This document shows positions 7,200-14,738 of a stretch of DNA of 24,281 nucleotides, in pieces. Position numbers and translations under genes: made by a program. The DNA is from Oscillospiraceae bacterium (lineage in GTDB: Bacteria > Bacillota > Clostridia > Oscillospirales > Ruminococcaceae). The stretch is taken from NCBI GenBank assembly GCA_900770195.1, contig CAAGJI010000006.1:1-24281 (forward strand), in the 5' to 3' direction. The notes below the pieces were generated by a model, which saw only the letters and a list, made by a program, of their open reading frames with translations, was not told the DNA's origin and did no database searches. Every line of letters starts with the position of its first letter. Position 1 is the stretch's first letter.

Positions 7200-8012
7200 A
7201 TGATTTATGTTGGAATTGATATTGCAAAGGAAACTCATGTTGCTGCCGCTGTTGATTCGGACGGTGTTATCATCATAGAGCCTTTTTCCTTTACAAACAA
7301 TCACGAAGGCTTTAAGCTTCTAAAATCCAAGCTCGATACTCTTGAGAAATCCAATTTGCTCATCGGTCTTGAATCAACTGCACACTATGCGGAAAATGTT
7401 ATCTTCTTTCTGCACGGCTGCGGATTTGACCTTGCTGTTATCAATCCTGTTCAAGCCGCTGCTATGCGTAAAACAGGCATTCGCAAGACTAAAACCGATA
7501 AGGTCGATTCTTTGCTTATCTGCAAAACATTGATGGTAAACTCTTTCAGACGTTATTCAGAAAATGACATCAAGACTTTAAAATCTCTTTGTCGATTTCG
7601 TCAGAATCTGAAGAAGTCCAAAGCACGTCTTAAAATTCAGCTCACTTCGTACGTTGATGTTATCTTTCCCGAACTTCAGTCTTTCTTCAAATCGGGATTG
7701 CACATCAAATCCTGTTATGAGCTTCTTAAAGCGTATTCTTCGCCGGACGACATTGCCGCTTTACACTTAACTAAACTAAGTACCATTCTTTTCAAAGCCT
7801 CCAGAGGTCGTTTCGGAAAGCAGGACGCTCAGTCCCTCAAAAGTCTTGCAATGTCATCCGTTGGTGTGAAGAACACTTACATATCTATTCAAATAACCCA
7901 GACCATTGCTCAGATCGAGTTAATTGAAAGCCAGTTGAAAGAACTCGAATCAGTCATAGAATCCGCTTTTGCCTTTTTGAATTATTTGTTAATTCTTCCT
8001 TTTTGCTATTGA
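7200..8012 (+). pseudogene. IS110-family transposase, C-terminal domain missing
   Basis: The start is the ATG at 7200 (AAGGA at 7180-7184), giving MIYVGIDIAKETH, the classic IS110 opening; an in-frame GTG at 7155 would add 15 residues. The RuvC-like DEDD nuclease half is intact: Asp in VGIDIAKETH, Glu in GLESTAHY, and two Asp in KTDKVDSLL. Similarity stops near LKELESVIES (about 7965), after which the frame reads a short hydrophobic tail and ends at 8012. The roughly 130-residue C-terminal Transposase_20 domain with the catalytic serine is absent, so the protein should not recombine DNA by itself. Confidence 0.85.
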
Positions 8013-8036
8013 CTTTTCATAGCTGGTCTCCTTTCC

Positions 8037-8466
8037 TTAAATAAAATAGCGTTTTACAGATTTTGGCAAACCAAAGCACTATAAACTCAACTGTATTATA
8101 GCACAGAAATCAAAGAATGTCAATATCTCGATTCTTACGATATATTCGGTTGAAAAAATATTGCACAAGTGTTCTGTGTATGCGTGATATATATTTTTTT
8201 CACTACATAATTAGAAATAAGATGACGCTTCCTATTATTTAATAAAAGTTCCTATTTTTCGACGATTAATGATGATTTTGAATGATTCGATAATATCGAG
8301 TTATTCGTGGTGTTTTCAAATGATAAATAAAAAATTGTGCAAAATCACAATACTAGGAAGCAATTTTAAAATAGCACTACACAAAACTCACTTATAAACT
8401 TTGCACGCAACTATCCAGAAAATCTGATTATGCATAATCTTTGTCTAGCATTGTTCAAAATTATAC
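8037..8466. other. Gene-free AT-rich stretch with inverted repeats
   Basis: No credible gene. It holds a minus-strand promoter (8095-8123), an inverted repeat GCTTCCTATTATT (8227-8239) against AATACTAGGAAGC (8349-8361, 12 of 13 paired), and inside that a 12-bp hairpin (8280-8291 with 8295-8306, two wobble pairs, loop AAT). The nested repeats could be a small degenerate element. Confidence 0.5.
8095..8123 (-). promoter_or_regulatory. Orphan SigA promoter, probably the displaced dockerin promoter
   Basis: On the minus strand TTGACA (8118-8123), 17 bases and TATAAT (8095-8100). Downstream come a leader, GGAAAGGAGA (8027-8036) and an ATG at 8020 that stops after four codons at the IS110 remnant. 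Removing the element would place this promoter in front of the dockerin gene at 6950. Confidence 0.75.
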
Positions 8467-8495
8467 TTGACAAACCACCTCAACTGCGCTATAAT
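8467..8495 (+). promoter_or_regulatory. Strong SigA promoter with no clear gene
   Basis: TTGACA (8467-8472), a 17-base spacer and TATAAT (8490-8495), all consensus. The predicted start near 8501-8503 leads into the structured segment described next. Confidence 0.75.
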
Positions 8496-8500
8496 ACCAA

Positions 8501-8690
8501 ATGAGGAGCAAGCCACCAGGCACACATTGCCTCCACAAGTTGCGCAGCTCATTATCAAACGTGCTAACAGAATGATAACGGAGCATCAGCAGCCAAGTAC
8601 AATACAGAACAAATTGTATAACTGGGATACCACAGCTCAAATCTCCTAAACAAAATTATTTAACATGGAGGGCGATTTGAGGAGTGGGAA
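8501..8690 (+). ncRNA. Possible structured small RNA
   Basis: Transcribed from a consensus promoter and more GC-rich than its surroundings. Pairings seen by eye: GGAGCAA (8505-8511) with TTGCCTCC (8527-8534) around a GCC-ACCA-GGC tip; GCTC and TTATC (8547-8555) with GATAA and GAGC (8574-8584); TACAAT (8598-8603) with ATTGTA (8613-8618); AAATCTCC (8639-8646) with GGAG and ATTT (8668-8678). The terminator at 8719-8751 could end it. A frame reading IIKRANRMITEHQQPST is open across 8500-8646 but has no start codon or ribosome-binding site downstream of the promoter. I do not recognise an RNA family. Confidence 0.35.
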
Positions 8691-8718
8691 TAAAACAAAA
8701 AGTATTTATATAAAAAAT

Positions 8719-8751
8719 CTCCCACCGTATCAGAAATCTGATACGGCGGGA
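8719..8751 (-). terminator. Terminator of the sulfhydrylase gene
   Basis: A 14-bp stem with one mismatch (8719-8732 with 8737-8750) and a four-base loop, followed on the minus strand by GATTTTTTAT. The plus strand reads ATTTT after the stem, so it may also stop transcripts from the promoter at 8467. Confidence 0.85.
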
Positions 8752-8772
8752 TTTTGGGGATATGATATAAAT

Positions 8773-10062
8773 TTATTTTAAAGCAGCAAAAGCTGTTTCA
8801 AACGCATCTATAAGGTCATCGATATGTTCTGTACCGATTGAAAGTCTGATTGTATTAGGTTTGATACCCTGATCGAGGAGTTCTTCTCCTGTAAGCTGTG
8901 AGTGAGTTGTTGATGCAGGGTGGATAACAAGTGACTTAACATCAGCAACATTTGCAAGAAGAGAGAAGATAGGAAGATTATCAATAAATTTCTTTGCATC
9001 TTCATCAGTTCCCTTAATTTCAAAAGTGAAGATTGAACCGCCGCCGTTAGGGAAATATTTTTTATAGATTTCGTGACTTGGTTCTGATTCAAGAGATGGG
9101 TGGTGAACTGCTTCAACCTGTGGATGATTGCTTAAATACTTAACTATTTTAAGTGCATTTTCAACATGACGTTCAACTCTTAAAGATAAAGTTTCAAGTC
9201 CCTGAAGGAAGATGAATGAGTGGAAAGGTGAAAGTGTTGCACCTGTATCTCTTAAAAGGATTGCTCTTATATATGTTACAAAAGCAGCTGGACCAACAGC
9301 ATCAGCGAAGCTTATACCGTGATATGATGGGTTTGGATCTGAAATCCATGGATATTTGCCTGATTTTTTCCAGTCAAATTTACCTCCTTCAACGATAACA
9401 CCGCCTATTGCTGTACCGTGACCGCCGATGAACTTTGTCGCACTGTGAACAACTATATCTGCACCATATTCAATCGGACGAACGAGATAAGGAGTTGCAA
9501 AAGTATTATCAACTATAAGCGGAATGTTGTGATTGTGTGCAATTTCAGCAATTTTTTCAATATCGGCGGCATTTGAATTTGGGTTGCCGAGAGTTTCAAT
9601 AAAAATTGCCTTTGTTTTGTCGTTTATTGCATTTTCAAAAGAACCTTCTTCATATGGGTCAACGAATGTTGCTGTTATTCCATAAAGTGGAAGAGTATGT
9701 TCAAGAAGGTTAAATGTTCCGCCGTAAATTGTTTTTGATGCAACGATGTTTTCGCCTGCCTTTGCGACTGCTTCAATTGCATAAGATACAGCAGCTGCAC
9801 CTGATGCAAGACCTAAAGCTGCTGAACCGTTTTCAAGTGCAGCTATACGCTTTTCAAAAACGTCTGTTGTTGAGTTTGTAAGTCTTCCGTAAATGTTTCC
9901 CGGATCTTTTAAACCGAATCTGTCAGCTGCATGCTGTGAGTTATGGAATACATATGATGTAGAAGCATATATAGGGACTGCTCTTGAATCTGTTACCGGG
10001 TCAGCCTTTTCCTGACCAACGTGAAGCTGTAATGTTTCAAAATGATATCTTTTTTCTGCCAT
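8773..10062 (-). CDS. metY: O-acetylhomoserine aminocarboxypropyltransferase (sulfhydrylase)
   Basis: A 429-residue cytosolic PLP enzyme of the Cys/Met metabolism family, full length. It makes homocysteine from O-acetylhomoserine and sulfide (direct sulfhydrylation route to methionine). The PLP lysine is Lys210 in HSATKFIGGHG, the pyridine-ring aspartate is Asp185 in IVDNTFATP, and YGRLTNST near residue 58 is the cofactor-contact motif. The long form with the FDWKKSGKYPW insertion is typical of MetY rather than cystathionine gamma-synthase. CGGAGG precedes the ATG at 10062. It is transcribed alone and divergent from the WYL regulator. No S-box or T-box was seen in its leader. Some relatives use O-acetylserine, so substrate choice is not certain. 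Confidence 0.92.
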   Translation of the reverse strand: MAEKRYHFETLQLHVGQEKADPVTDSRAVPIYASTSYVFHNSQHAADRFGLKDPGNIYGRLTNSTTDVFEKRIAALENGSAALGLASGAAAVSYAIEAVAKAGENIVASKTIYGGTFNLLEHTLPLYGITATFVDPYEEGSFENAINDKTKAIFIETLGNPNSNAADIEKIAEIAHNHNIPLIVDNTFATPYLVRPIEYGADIVVHSATKFIGGHGTAIGGVIVEGGKFDWKKSGKYPWISDPNPSYHGISFADAVGPAAFVTYIRAILLRDTGATLSPFHSFIFLQGLETLSLRVERHVENALKIVKYLSNHPQVEAVHHPSLESEPSHEIYKKYFPNGGGSIFTFEIKGTDEDAKKFIDNLPIFSLLANVADVKSLVIHPASTTHSQLTGEELLDQGIKPNTIRLSIGTEHIDDLIDAFETAFAALK

Positions 10063-10141
10063 TTTATTTTCCTCCGAATTTTTTTATCTATTTTTAGGTT
10101 TATTTGAATTTGTGATTTATGTGGTTTTTGTTTATGCTTAT

Positions 10142-10170
10142 ATTTTATCACAGAATTCCGCATTTGTAAA
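10142..10170 (-). promoter_or_regulatory. Promoter of metY
   Basis: On the minus strand TTTACA (10165-10170), 17 bases and TAAAAT (10142-10147) with a TG extension, 80 bases before the metY start. Confidence 0.6.
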
Positions 10171-10240
10171 ATACATAAATTTTATTTTTTATAATAGATT
10201 TTTTCTATAAGATAAGTAGGTATTGACTGTGCTTTTTGTT

Positions 10241-10290
10241 GTAAACATATTATTAACAGACATACATTTGTCCGCAAAATATGGTATAAT
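10241..10290 (+). promoter_or_regulatory. Composite promoter, copy 1 (WYL regulator)
   Basis: The pattern GTAAACA, N7, AACAGACA, N4, TTTGTC, N12, TATAAT covers exactly 50 bp and recurs with identical spacing at 16464-16513 and 23659-23708 on the minus strand. The centre AGACA-N6-TGTC is an inverted repeat. There is no recognisable -35 at normal spacing, suggesting activator dependence, or a repressor that reads the palindrome. The -10 has a TGG extension and continues ATAAATA, as in copy 2. Confidence 0.75.
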
Positions 10291-10317
10291 ATAAATAGCA
10301 ATTTGAGGAGGCAGTGT

Positions 10318-11286
10318 ATGGAAAGCGAAAAGAGCAGCAGAATGCTTGAAATATTTTTCAGGGCATTAAAAGGGGAACATTTATCATTAAAAAAGATTGC
10401 AGGCGAATATGAAGTATCGACCAAAAGCATAAGCCGTGACATAAGTGATATTCAGAATTTTTTGGCTGAACACAGGGAACTTATGCAAAATGCAGAACTT
10501 ATTTATTCACATAAAGAGAGAACCTATATATTAAACAGCGATGAATTTCTTAAAAATAAGGAACTTTTTGCGTTGGTAAAAATTTTGATTGGAAGCCGTG
10601 CATTGAGTAAAGAAGATATTCTTGTTCTTATATCGAAACTGAAAAAGTTCACATCAAAAAGCGATAAAAAAACGCTTGATAATCTGATACAAAAAGAAGT
10701 TTATCATTATCACGAAGTAAAATCAGACTGTAAATCTGTGGTTGATAATCTTTGGAAACTTATAAAAAACATTGAAGATAAAAGAGTTATAACAATTACA
10801 TATTACAAAATGAATCGTGATGAAGTAAAGCATAAAATAAAGCCTGTTTCGATAATGTTCAGCGAGTATTATTTTTATCTTATTGCCTATAAAGCTGAAG
10901 ATGCCGAATTTAAACCCGTATATTTCCGTATTGACAGAATAGCTTCTATAACGGAACATCACGAATTTTTTAAGCTTGAAAAGCAATATGATTTTGATGA
11001 AGGCGATTTGCGTGAAAAAAATCAGTTTATGTTTCCGGGGAATACGGTTAAAATACGTTTTGAATTTTCAGGTTTATCGTTGCAAGCAATTCTTGACAGG
11101 CTTCCAACTGCAAAAGTTATTGAAAAAAACGGCAATATAAGCATAGTTGAAGCATTTGTAAATAATGGAAGAGGAATTATTATGTATCTTCTTTCACAAG
11201 GTGCATGGGTGAAGGTTTTATCTCCTGAAAGTCTTGTGAATGATATTAAAGAAGAACTTGAAAAAATGCAGTCCTATTATGAATAA
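10318..11286 (+). CDS. WYL-domain transcriptional regulator
   Basis: A 322-residue regulator. The N-terminal 55 residues are a DeoR/HTH_11-type winged helix (LSLKKIAGEYEVSTKSISRD). Residues about 140-215 form the WYL domain (ITITYYKMNRDEVKHKIKP, then FYLIAYKAEDAEFKPVYFRI), a ligand- or nucleic-acid-sensing SH3-like fold. The C-terminal 90 residues are a WCX-type domain. The ATG at 10318 is chosen because AGGAGG (10306-10311) is 6 bases upstream. Its promoter is the first copy of the three-copy element, making it a candidate binder of that element; this is a guess from autoregulation being common. Downstream is a strong terminator. The ligand is unknown, and no CRISPR locus is present. Confidence 0.88.
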   Translation: MESEKSSRMLEIFFRALKGEHLSLKKIAGEYEVSTKSISRDISDIQNFLAEHRELMQNAELIYSHKERTYILNSDEFLKNKELFALVKILIGSRALSKEDILVLISKLKKFTSKSDKKTLDNLIQKEVYHYHEVKSDCKSVVDNLWKLIKNIEDKRVITITYYKMNRDEVKHKIKPVSIMFSEYYFYLIAYKAEDAEFKPVYFRIDRIASITEHHEFFKLEKQYDFDEGDLREKNQFMFPGNTVKIRFEFSGLSLQAILDRLPTAKVIEKNGNISIVEAFVNNGRGIIMYLLSQGAWVKVLSPESLVNDIKEELEKMQSYYE

Positions 11287-11290
11287 AAAC

Positions 11291-11328
11291 AAAGAACCTG
11301 TTCAGTATTTTCACTGAACAGGTTCTTT
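11291..11328. terminator. Bidirectional terminator between WYL gene and yfhO
   Basis: A perfect 16-bp stem (11291-11306 with 11313-11328) with a six-base loop and A/T runs on both sides. It lies between two convergent genes and should serve both. Confidence 0.9.
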
Positions 11329-11335
11329 TTATGAC

Positions 11336-14278
11336 TTATTTTTTGCTTTTATTATCTGTTTTATCAGCAGTTTTTGCTGCCTTTTTTTCTTCCTCTTTTT
11401 CTTTTAATTCAATATATTTTGTGTTTTTTCTGTATTCTGCAAGCATATTATCTTTAAATTTCATATAATGGAATTGAAGTGCTATCATACAAAGTATTCC
11501 GAGAATAAGAAGAATTACGCCTGACCACCAGCCGTTAGGTGTGAATTTCATTGAAATTTCGTGTTCACCTGCTGTAAGTTCAACTCCTATAAGTGCATTA
11601 GCTATCTTTTTAGGTTCAACTTTTTTGCCGTCAACCTTAATTGTCCAGCCTTTTTCATATGGAATTGATGTAAGCATAACCTGACCGTCTTCAGCCGTTA
11701 TTTTGCCCTCTATCGAGCGTGCAGACCAGTCTGTTATTTCAAGTTGATTCTGTTTAAGCTTATCCATACTCTGCTGGAAAAGGCTCTGGTCGAATGACAC
11801 GAAGTAGTAATTTCCAAATATTGTATAGTCATTTGCAACAGTCATTCTGAGTGATACTTTTGTACCGGGTTCATATGAACCAAGATTTGCTATACAATAA
11901 TGTTCTGTTTCAAAATATGTACTTAAAAATTCATAGTCATATTCGCCTGTTTCTTCATTGTAAGGACCGTACCAAAGGTTTACAGACTTTTCATTTTCAG
12001 TTCTGAAATATGCATAAACAGGGTTGTTGTCAACAGCTGTAAAGTTGAAGTCAACTGTGTGGTCGCCATCACCTTCTGCTGTGTAGCATGTCTGTTCGCC
12101 ATAAGGTGAAACTGTTACATTTGAACATATTGGTTCGCTGTCAAGCTGTATGTCTTTGTAATATTCATTTCTTTCGCCAATTGAACCATCATCATTAAAT
12201 GTTGTTTCGCCGAGAAGTGTGCTGAGTAAAATGTTCTGGCTGTTGAAAGGATTATCATTTCCAAAAGCATTTATAAGTTCAATATCATCATCAACCATAT
12301 AGCCTATTGAAAGTGCATTAGGGTTTTCATAAGCTGTTATTGTCTGAGGTGTGTCATATTCATCTGTGTAATCATATGTGAATACTGGTGTATATGTTTT
12401 GTTTAAAATAGTTGACGAATCTGAATTTCTTGTCAAAACATATTTTATTCCAAGAAGAGAATCTGCAAGGGAAGTATTACCGTCATATCTGCAATAATAA
12501 CTTCTTGATGCATATCCCATTGCTTCAAGGAAACTGAGTATATCTGAATTCATAACAGATGTTGAATGTGAAAGACCTCTTAAACCAAATGCCATATTAT
12601 CATTTATGCATCTGAAATATGTTTTTTCGCATCTGTAAAGTGAGTCATCATAGTCATAAAGTGCCTGTGTGACTTTTCTTCCGTTTTCAACATAATTTAC
12701 CCAGGAATCTTTTGTTGAATAAACGCATTCTTTATTAAGTCCGTCAAATTCAGTTTTAGCATTGAATGTAACTTCTGCACCTGCAAAAACTATTGTTACA
12801 ATTGCAAGTACCATTGACATAACTCTGTTTGCTTTTTCCTTTTCAGGTTTGATATTTCCGCCAAATCTGAGAAAAATAATAACAAGATAAACAGCTGCAA
12901 GTATTATTGAAATTATAAGTGAACCAACAAGTTCAGGTTTTACATACTGGAAAGCTGCATATTTTTTTGTAACTTCAAGACCATCTGACGGAATAAGGAA
13001 ATACGCTGCAAGTGCAAGTACTGTATATCCGACAAAAATACTAACAAGTTTATATATCTTTATACCCTTAAGATGTGTATAAACTTCCGCAGCCATTGAA
13101 AGAAGTATAAATGAGAATACAAATGAATATCTGTATGGAAGCCAGTTTGGTGACTGGAAACCGTGCCATGCCATATCAACAGGTCTTATGCACATACAGA
13201 GAAGCATAACAACGATAAGAAAACCGTATCCGAATTTTCTTCTCTTGTCAATTTTCTTGTTCATAAAGAAAAGAGGTGCAAGAACAACTGTAAGTATACC
13301 ACAGTAAATTTCAGGACTTCCCTGTACATTTACAGAGTCATACTGATTAACCATAAGCTGTCTTACAAGTCCTATAAGGTCAAACTGGAACTTGAAAGAA
13401 AAATCAGGGTCTGAAAATTCAAATTTACCAAGACCAAGTGCATTATACATAGGTATAAGCATTATTGCACTTGAAAGAAGTGCTGTTACTGCACATACAA
13501 TTGCTTCACCGACTTTTTTAACCATCTGTAAAGTTGTACGTTTTCTCTGAAGTGTTCCAAAGAATAAATAGTAAATGAAATAAATTGCTGTAAAAATACC
13601 TATCATATAGCCTATGTAGAAATGTGCAATAAACATAAGTGCAATAGGTATGATAAGATTCAGCTTTTTGCCATAATCAACAAGATATTCGATACCCAGC
13701 ATAATAAGAGGCAGATAGATAACACCATCAAGCCACATAGGATCAATAAGTTGTATCATAACATATGCCATCATAGCATATAATAAAGAAAATACAATCG
13801 AATTAAGTCCCGATATTTTTTTGGATTTCTGAATGTAGTAACTGAATGTTACAGCCGCTGTACCGATTTTTGCAAGCTGCATAAGAAGTACAGCTGTTAA
13901 AATCTGACTTTCAGGCAGCAGCATTATGAATATCATAAAAGGACTGGCTGTGTAGTACCCTATGGTGCCCATAAATTCACCCGAAAGATTTCTCGACCAG
14001 TTATAGAAAATCGAGCCATCGCCCAGCACAGCATTTCTCAGAGCCTCGTAGTAGTAAACATACTGACCGTTAAGGTCGAGGCAGAGAACAGAGTATTTTC
14101 CGAATGGATAAAGACCGAATATTGCATATGCAACATAAGTAAGGATAACCGGTATTATAAAGGCTATCATATAATAACGGTTTTTGTACGCCCATTTCTG
14201 CAAAAATTTAAGAACAGACAAAAAGACATTCTTTTTTGCAGTCTGATTTTCAGGGGGCGTAAGAGTTGTGTTAGACAT
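11336..14278 (-). CDS. YfhO-family polytopic membrane protein
   Basis: A 980-residue protein. After a short cytoplasmic N-terminus, about a dozen transmembrane helices fill residues 35-530 (YYMIAFIIPVILTYVAYAIF is the first), with the GT-C-like loop after helix 1 (LCLDLNGQYVYYYEALRN). A large extracytoplasmic domain of about 390 residues follows, then a final helix near residue 935 and a Lys/Glu-rich tail. Bacterial YfhO proteins transfer sugars to lipid-linked polymers such as lipoteichoic acid. The ATG at 14278 is chosen because AAAGGAGG is 7 bases upstream; no such site precedes the longer frame. It has its own promoter and a terminator shared with the WYL gene. Confidence 0.85.
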   Translation of the reverse strand: MSNTTLTPPENQTAKKNVFLSVLKFLQKWAYKNRYYMIAFIIPVILTYVAYAIFGLYPFGKYSVLCLDLNGQYVYYYEALRNAVLGDGSIFYNWSRNLSGEFMGTIGYYTASPFMIFIMLLPESQILTAVLLMQLAKIGTAAVTFSYYIQKSKKISGLNSIVFSLLYAMMAYVMIQLIDPMWLDGVIYLPLIMLGIEYLVDYGKKLNLIIPIALMFIAHFYIGYMIGIFTAIYFIYYLFFGTLQRKRTTLQMVKKVGEAIVCAVTALLSSAIMLIPMYNALGLGKFEFSDPDFSFKFQFDLIGLVRQLMVNQYDSVNVQGSPEIYCGILTVVLAPLFFMNKKIDKRRKFGYGFLIVVMLLCMCIRPVDMAWHGFQSPNWLPYRYSFVFSFILLSMAAEVYTHLKGIKIYKLVSIFVGYTVLALAAYFLIPSDGLEVTKKYAAFQYVKPELVGSLIISIILAAVYLVIIFLRFGGNIKPEKEKANRVMSMVLAIVTIVFAGAEVTFNAKTEFDGLNKECVYSTKDSWVNYVENGRKVTQALYDYDDSLYRCEKTYFRCINDNMAFGLRGLSHSTSVMNSDILSFLEAMGYASRSYYCRYDGNTSLADSLLGIKYVLTRNSDSSTILNKTYTPVFTYDYTDEYDTPQTITAYENPNALSIGYMVDDDIELINAFGNDNPFNSQNILLSTLLGETTFNDDGSIGERNEYYKDIQLDSEPICSNVTVSPYGEQTCYTAEGDGDHTVDFNFTAVDNNPVYAYFRTENEKSVNLWYGPYNEETGEYDYEFLSTYFETEHYCIANLGSYEPGTKVSLRMTVANDYTIFGNYYFVSFDQSLFQQSMDKLKQNQLEITDWSARSIEGKITAEDGQVMLTSIPYEKGWTIKVDGKKVEPKKIANALIGVELTAGEHEISMKFTPNGWWSGVILLILGILCMIALQFHYMKFKDNMLAEYRKNTKYIELKEKEEEKKAAKTADKTDNKSKK

Positions 14279-14340
14279 TAATCGTCCTCCTTTTTTAATT
14301 TTTTCCTCTTTGTGTTTTTTACAAAAAAACATACATATTT

Positions 14341-14369
14341 ATTTTATCATAGTTCAATAAAAAAATCAA
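14341..14369 (-). promoter_or_regulatory. Promoter of the YfhO-family gene
   Basis: On the minus strand TTGATT (14364-14369), 17 bases and TAAAAT (14341-14346) with a TG extension, about 60 bases before the ATG at 14278. Confidence 0.6.
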
Positions 14370-14445
14370 TAGAATTATTATAAAAATTTGAGCGGATTCA
14401 GGAAAATTTATCTTTGTATAATTTTTTTCCACAATAAAGCGATAA

Positions 14446-14485
14446 AAAAACTGCCGGTATTTATTTAATTTTACCAACAGTTTTT
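14446..14485 (-). terminator. Terminator downstream of birA
   Basis: A 14-bp stem including two G-U pairs (14446-14459 with 14472-14485) followed on the minus strand by seven T. It is about 235 bases past the birA stop, leaving an unusually long 3' untranslated region that contains the TTCAACA array. Confidence 0.65.
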
Positions 14486-14511
14486 CAGAGCTTTATTTAA
14501 TGAATTTATTT

Positions 14512-14738
14512 TTCAACAATCAACAATTAAACCTTGTTTTTAACTTAATTTTCAACAGTGTGTTGAAAACGTTGTTGAAAGTTAAAATATCTTAAAACAT
14601 AAAAGTTCTGTTTTTCGACATTATTTTGATTGATATATTTTATTTAACCATAATTCAACCGCAAATTCAACAATGTTGAATTTAGTTGAATATGTTTATT
14701 TCACAAGTTTCAACAGCATTTTCAACAGAATGTTGAAA
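14512..14738. repeat. Array of TTCAACA/TGTTGAA palindromes
   Basis: Eleven TTCAAC or GTTGAA hexamers in 226 bp. Plus-strand copies start at 14512, 14551, 14654, 14666, 14709 and 14721; minus-strand copies start at 14562, 14574, 14675, 14685 and 14732. Three form near-perfect palindromes with 1-3 base centres: 14549-14569, 14664-14682 and 14720-14738. The last overlaps the birA stop codon. No gene is visible in 14486-14721. It could be a multi-site operator, a chromosome-organisation site or RNA hairpins. Confidence 0.7.

Larger units (their letters stand above)
6998..8026 (+). mobile_element. IS110-family remnant
   Basis: About 1,030 bp between the two TCTCCTTTCC copies, holding a structured left-end noncoding region (6998-7199), a transposase lacking its C-terminal domain, and a right-end stub (about 7966-8026). 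Both ends seem present, since the right-end sequence at 8009-8026 has matches in the left-end RNA region, so loss was probably internal. IS110 elements normally lack terminal inverted repeats, as here. End positions are inferred from the direct repeat. Confidence 0.6.
6988..8036. repeat. 10-bp direct repeat bracketing the IS110 remnant
   Basis: TCTCCTTTCC occurs at 6988-6997 and again at 8027-8036, exactly outside the proposed element ends. On the minus strand both copies read GGAAAGGAGA, a ribosome-binding-site-like sequence. It is longer than the few bases IS110 elements usually share with a target, so part of it may belong to the element. Confidence 0.5.

Noticed and set aside
8095..8495. 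An origin or att site between the IS110 remnant and metY.
   Set aside because: No DnaA-box cluster, no integrase gene and no tRNA-end duplication was found.
8467..8649. A 60-codon open frame beginning TTG.
   Set aside because: Its start codon lies in the -35 element of a consensus promoter and there is no ribosome-binding site downstream of the transcription start.
10241..10290. The composite element as a LexA/SOS box.
   Set aside because: AGACA-N6-TGTCT does not fit the Bacillus-type GAAC-N4-GTTC pattern and the GTAAACA part would be unexplained; not excluded for this lineage.
10063..10317. A riboswitch (SAM or T-box) upstream of metY.
   Set aside because: The leader is about 80 bases, AT-rich and without recognisable conserved stems or a leader terminator.
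10318..11286. WYL protein as an accessory of a CRISPR-Cas13d system.
   Set aside because: No repeats, Cas genes or other CRISPR features occur in the window; the protein has the layout of an ordinary HTH-WYL regulator.
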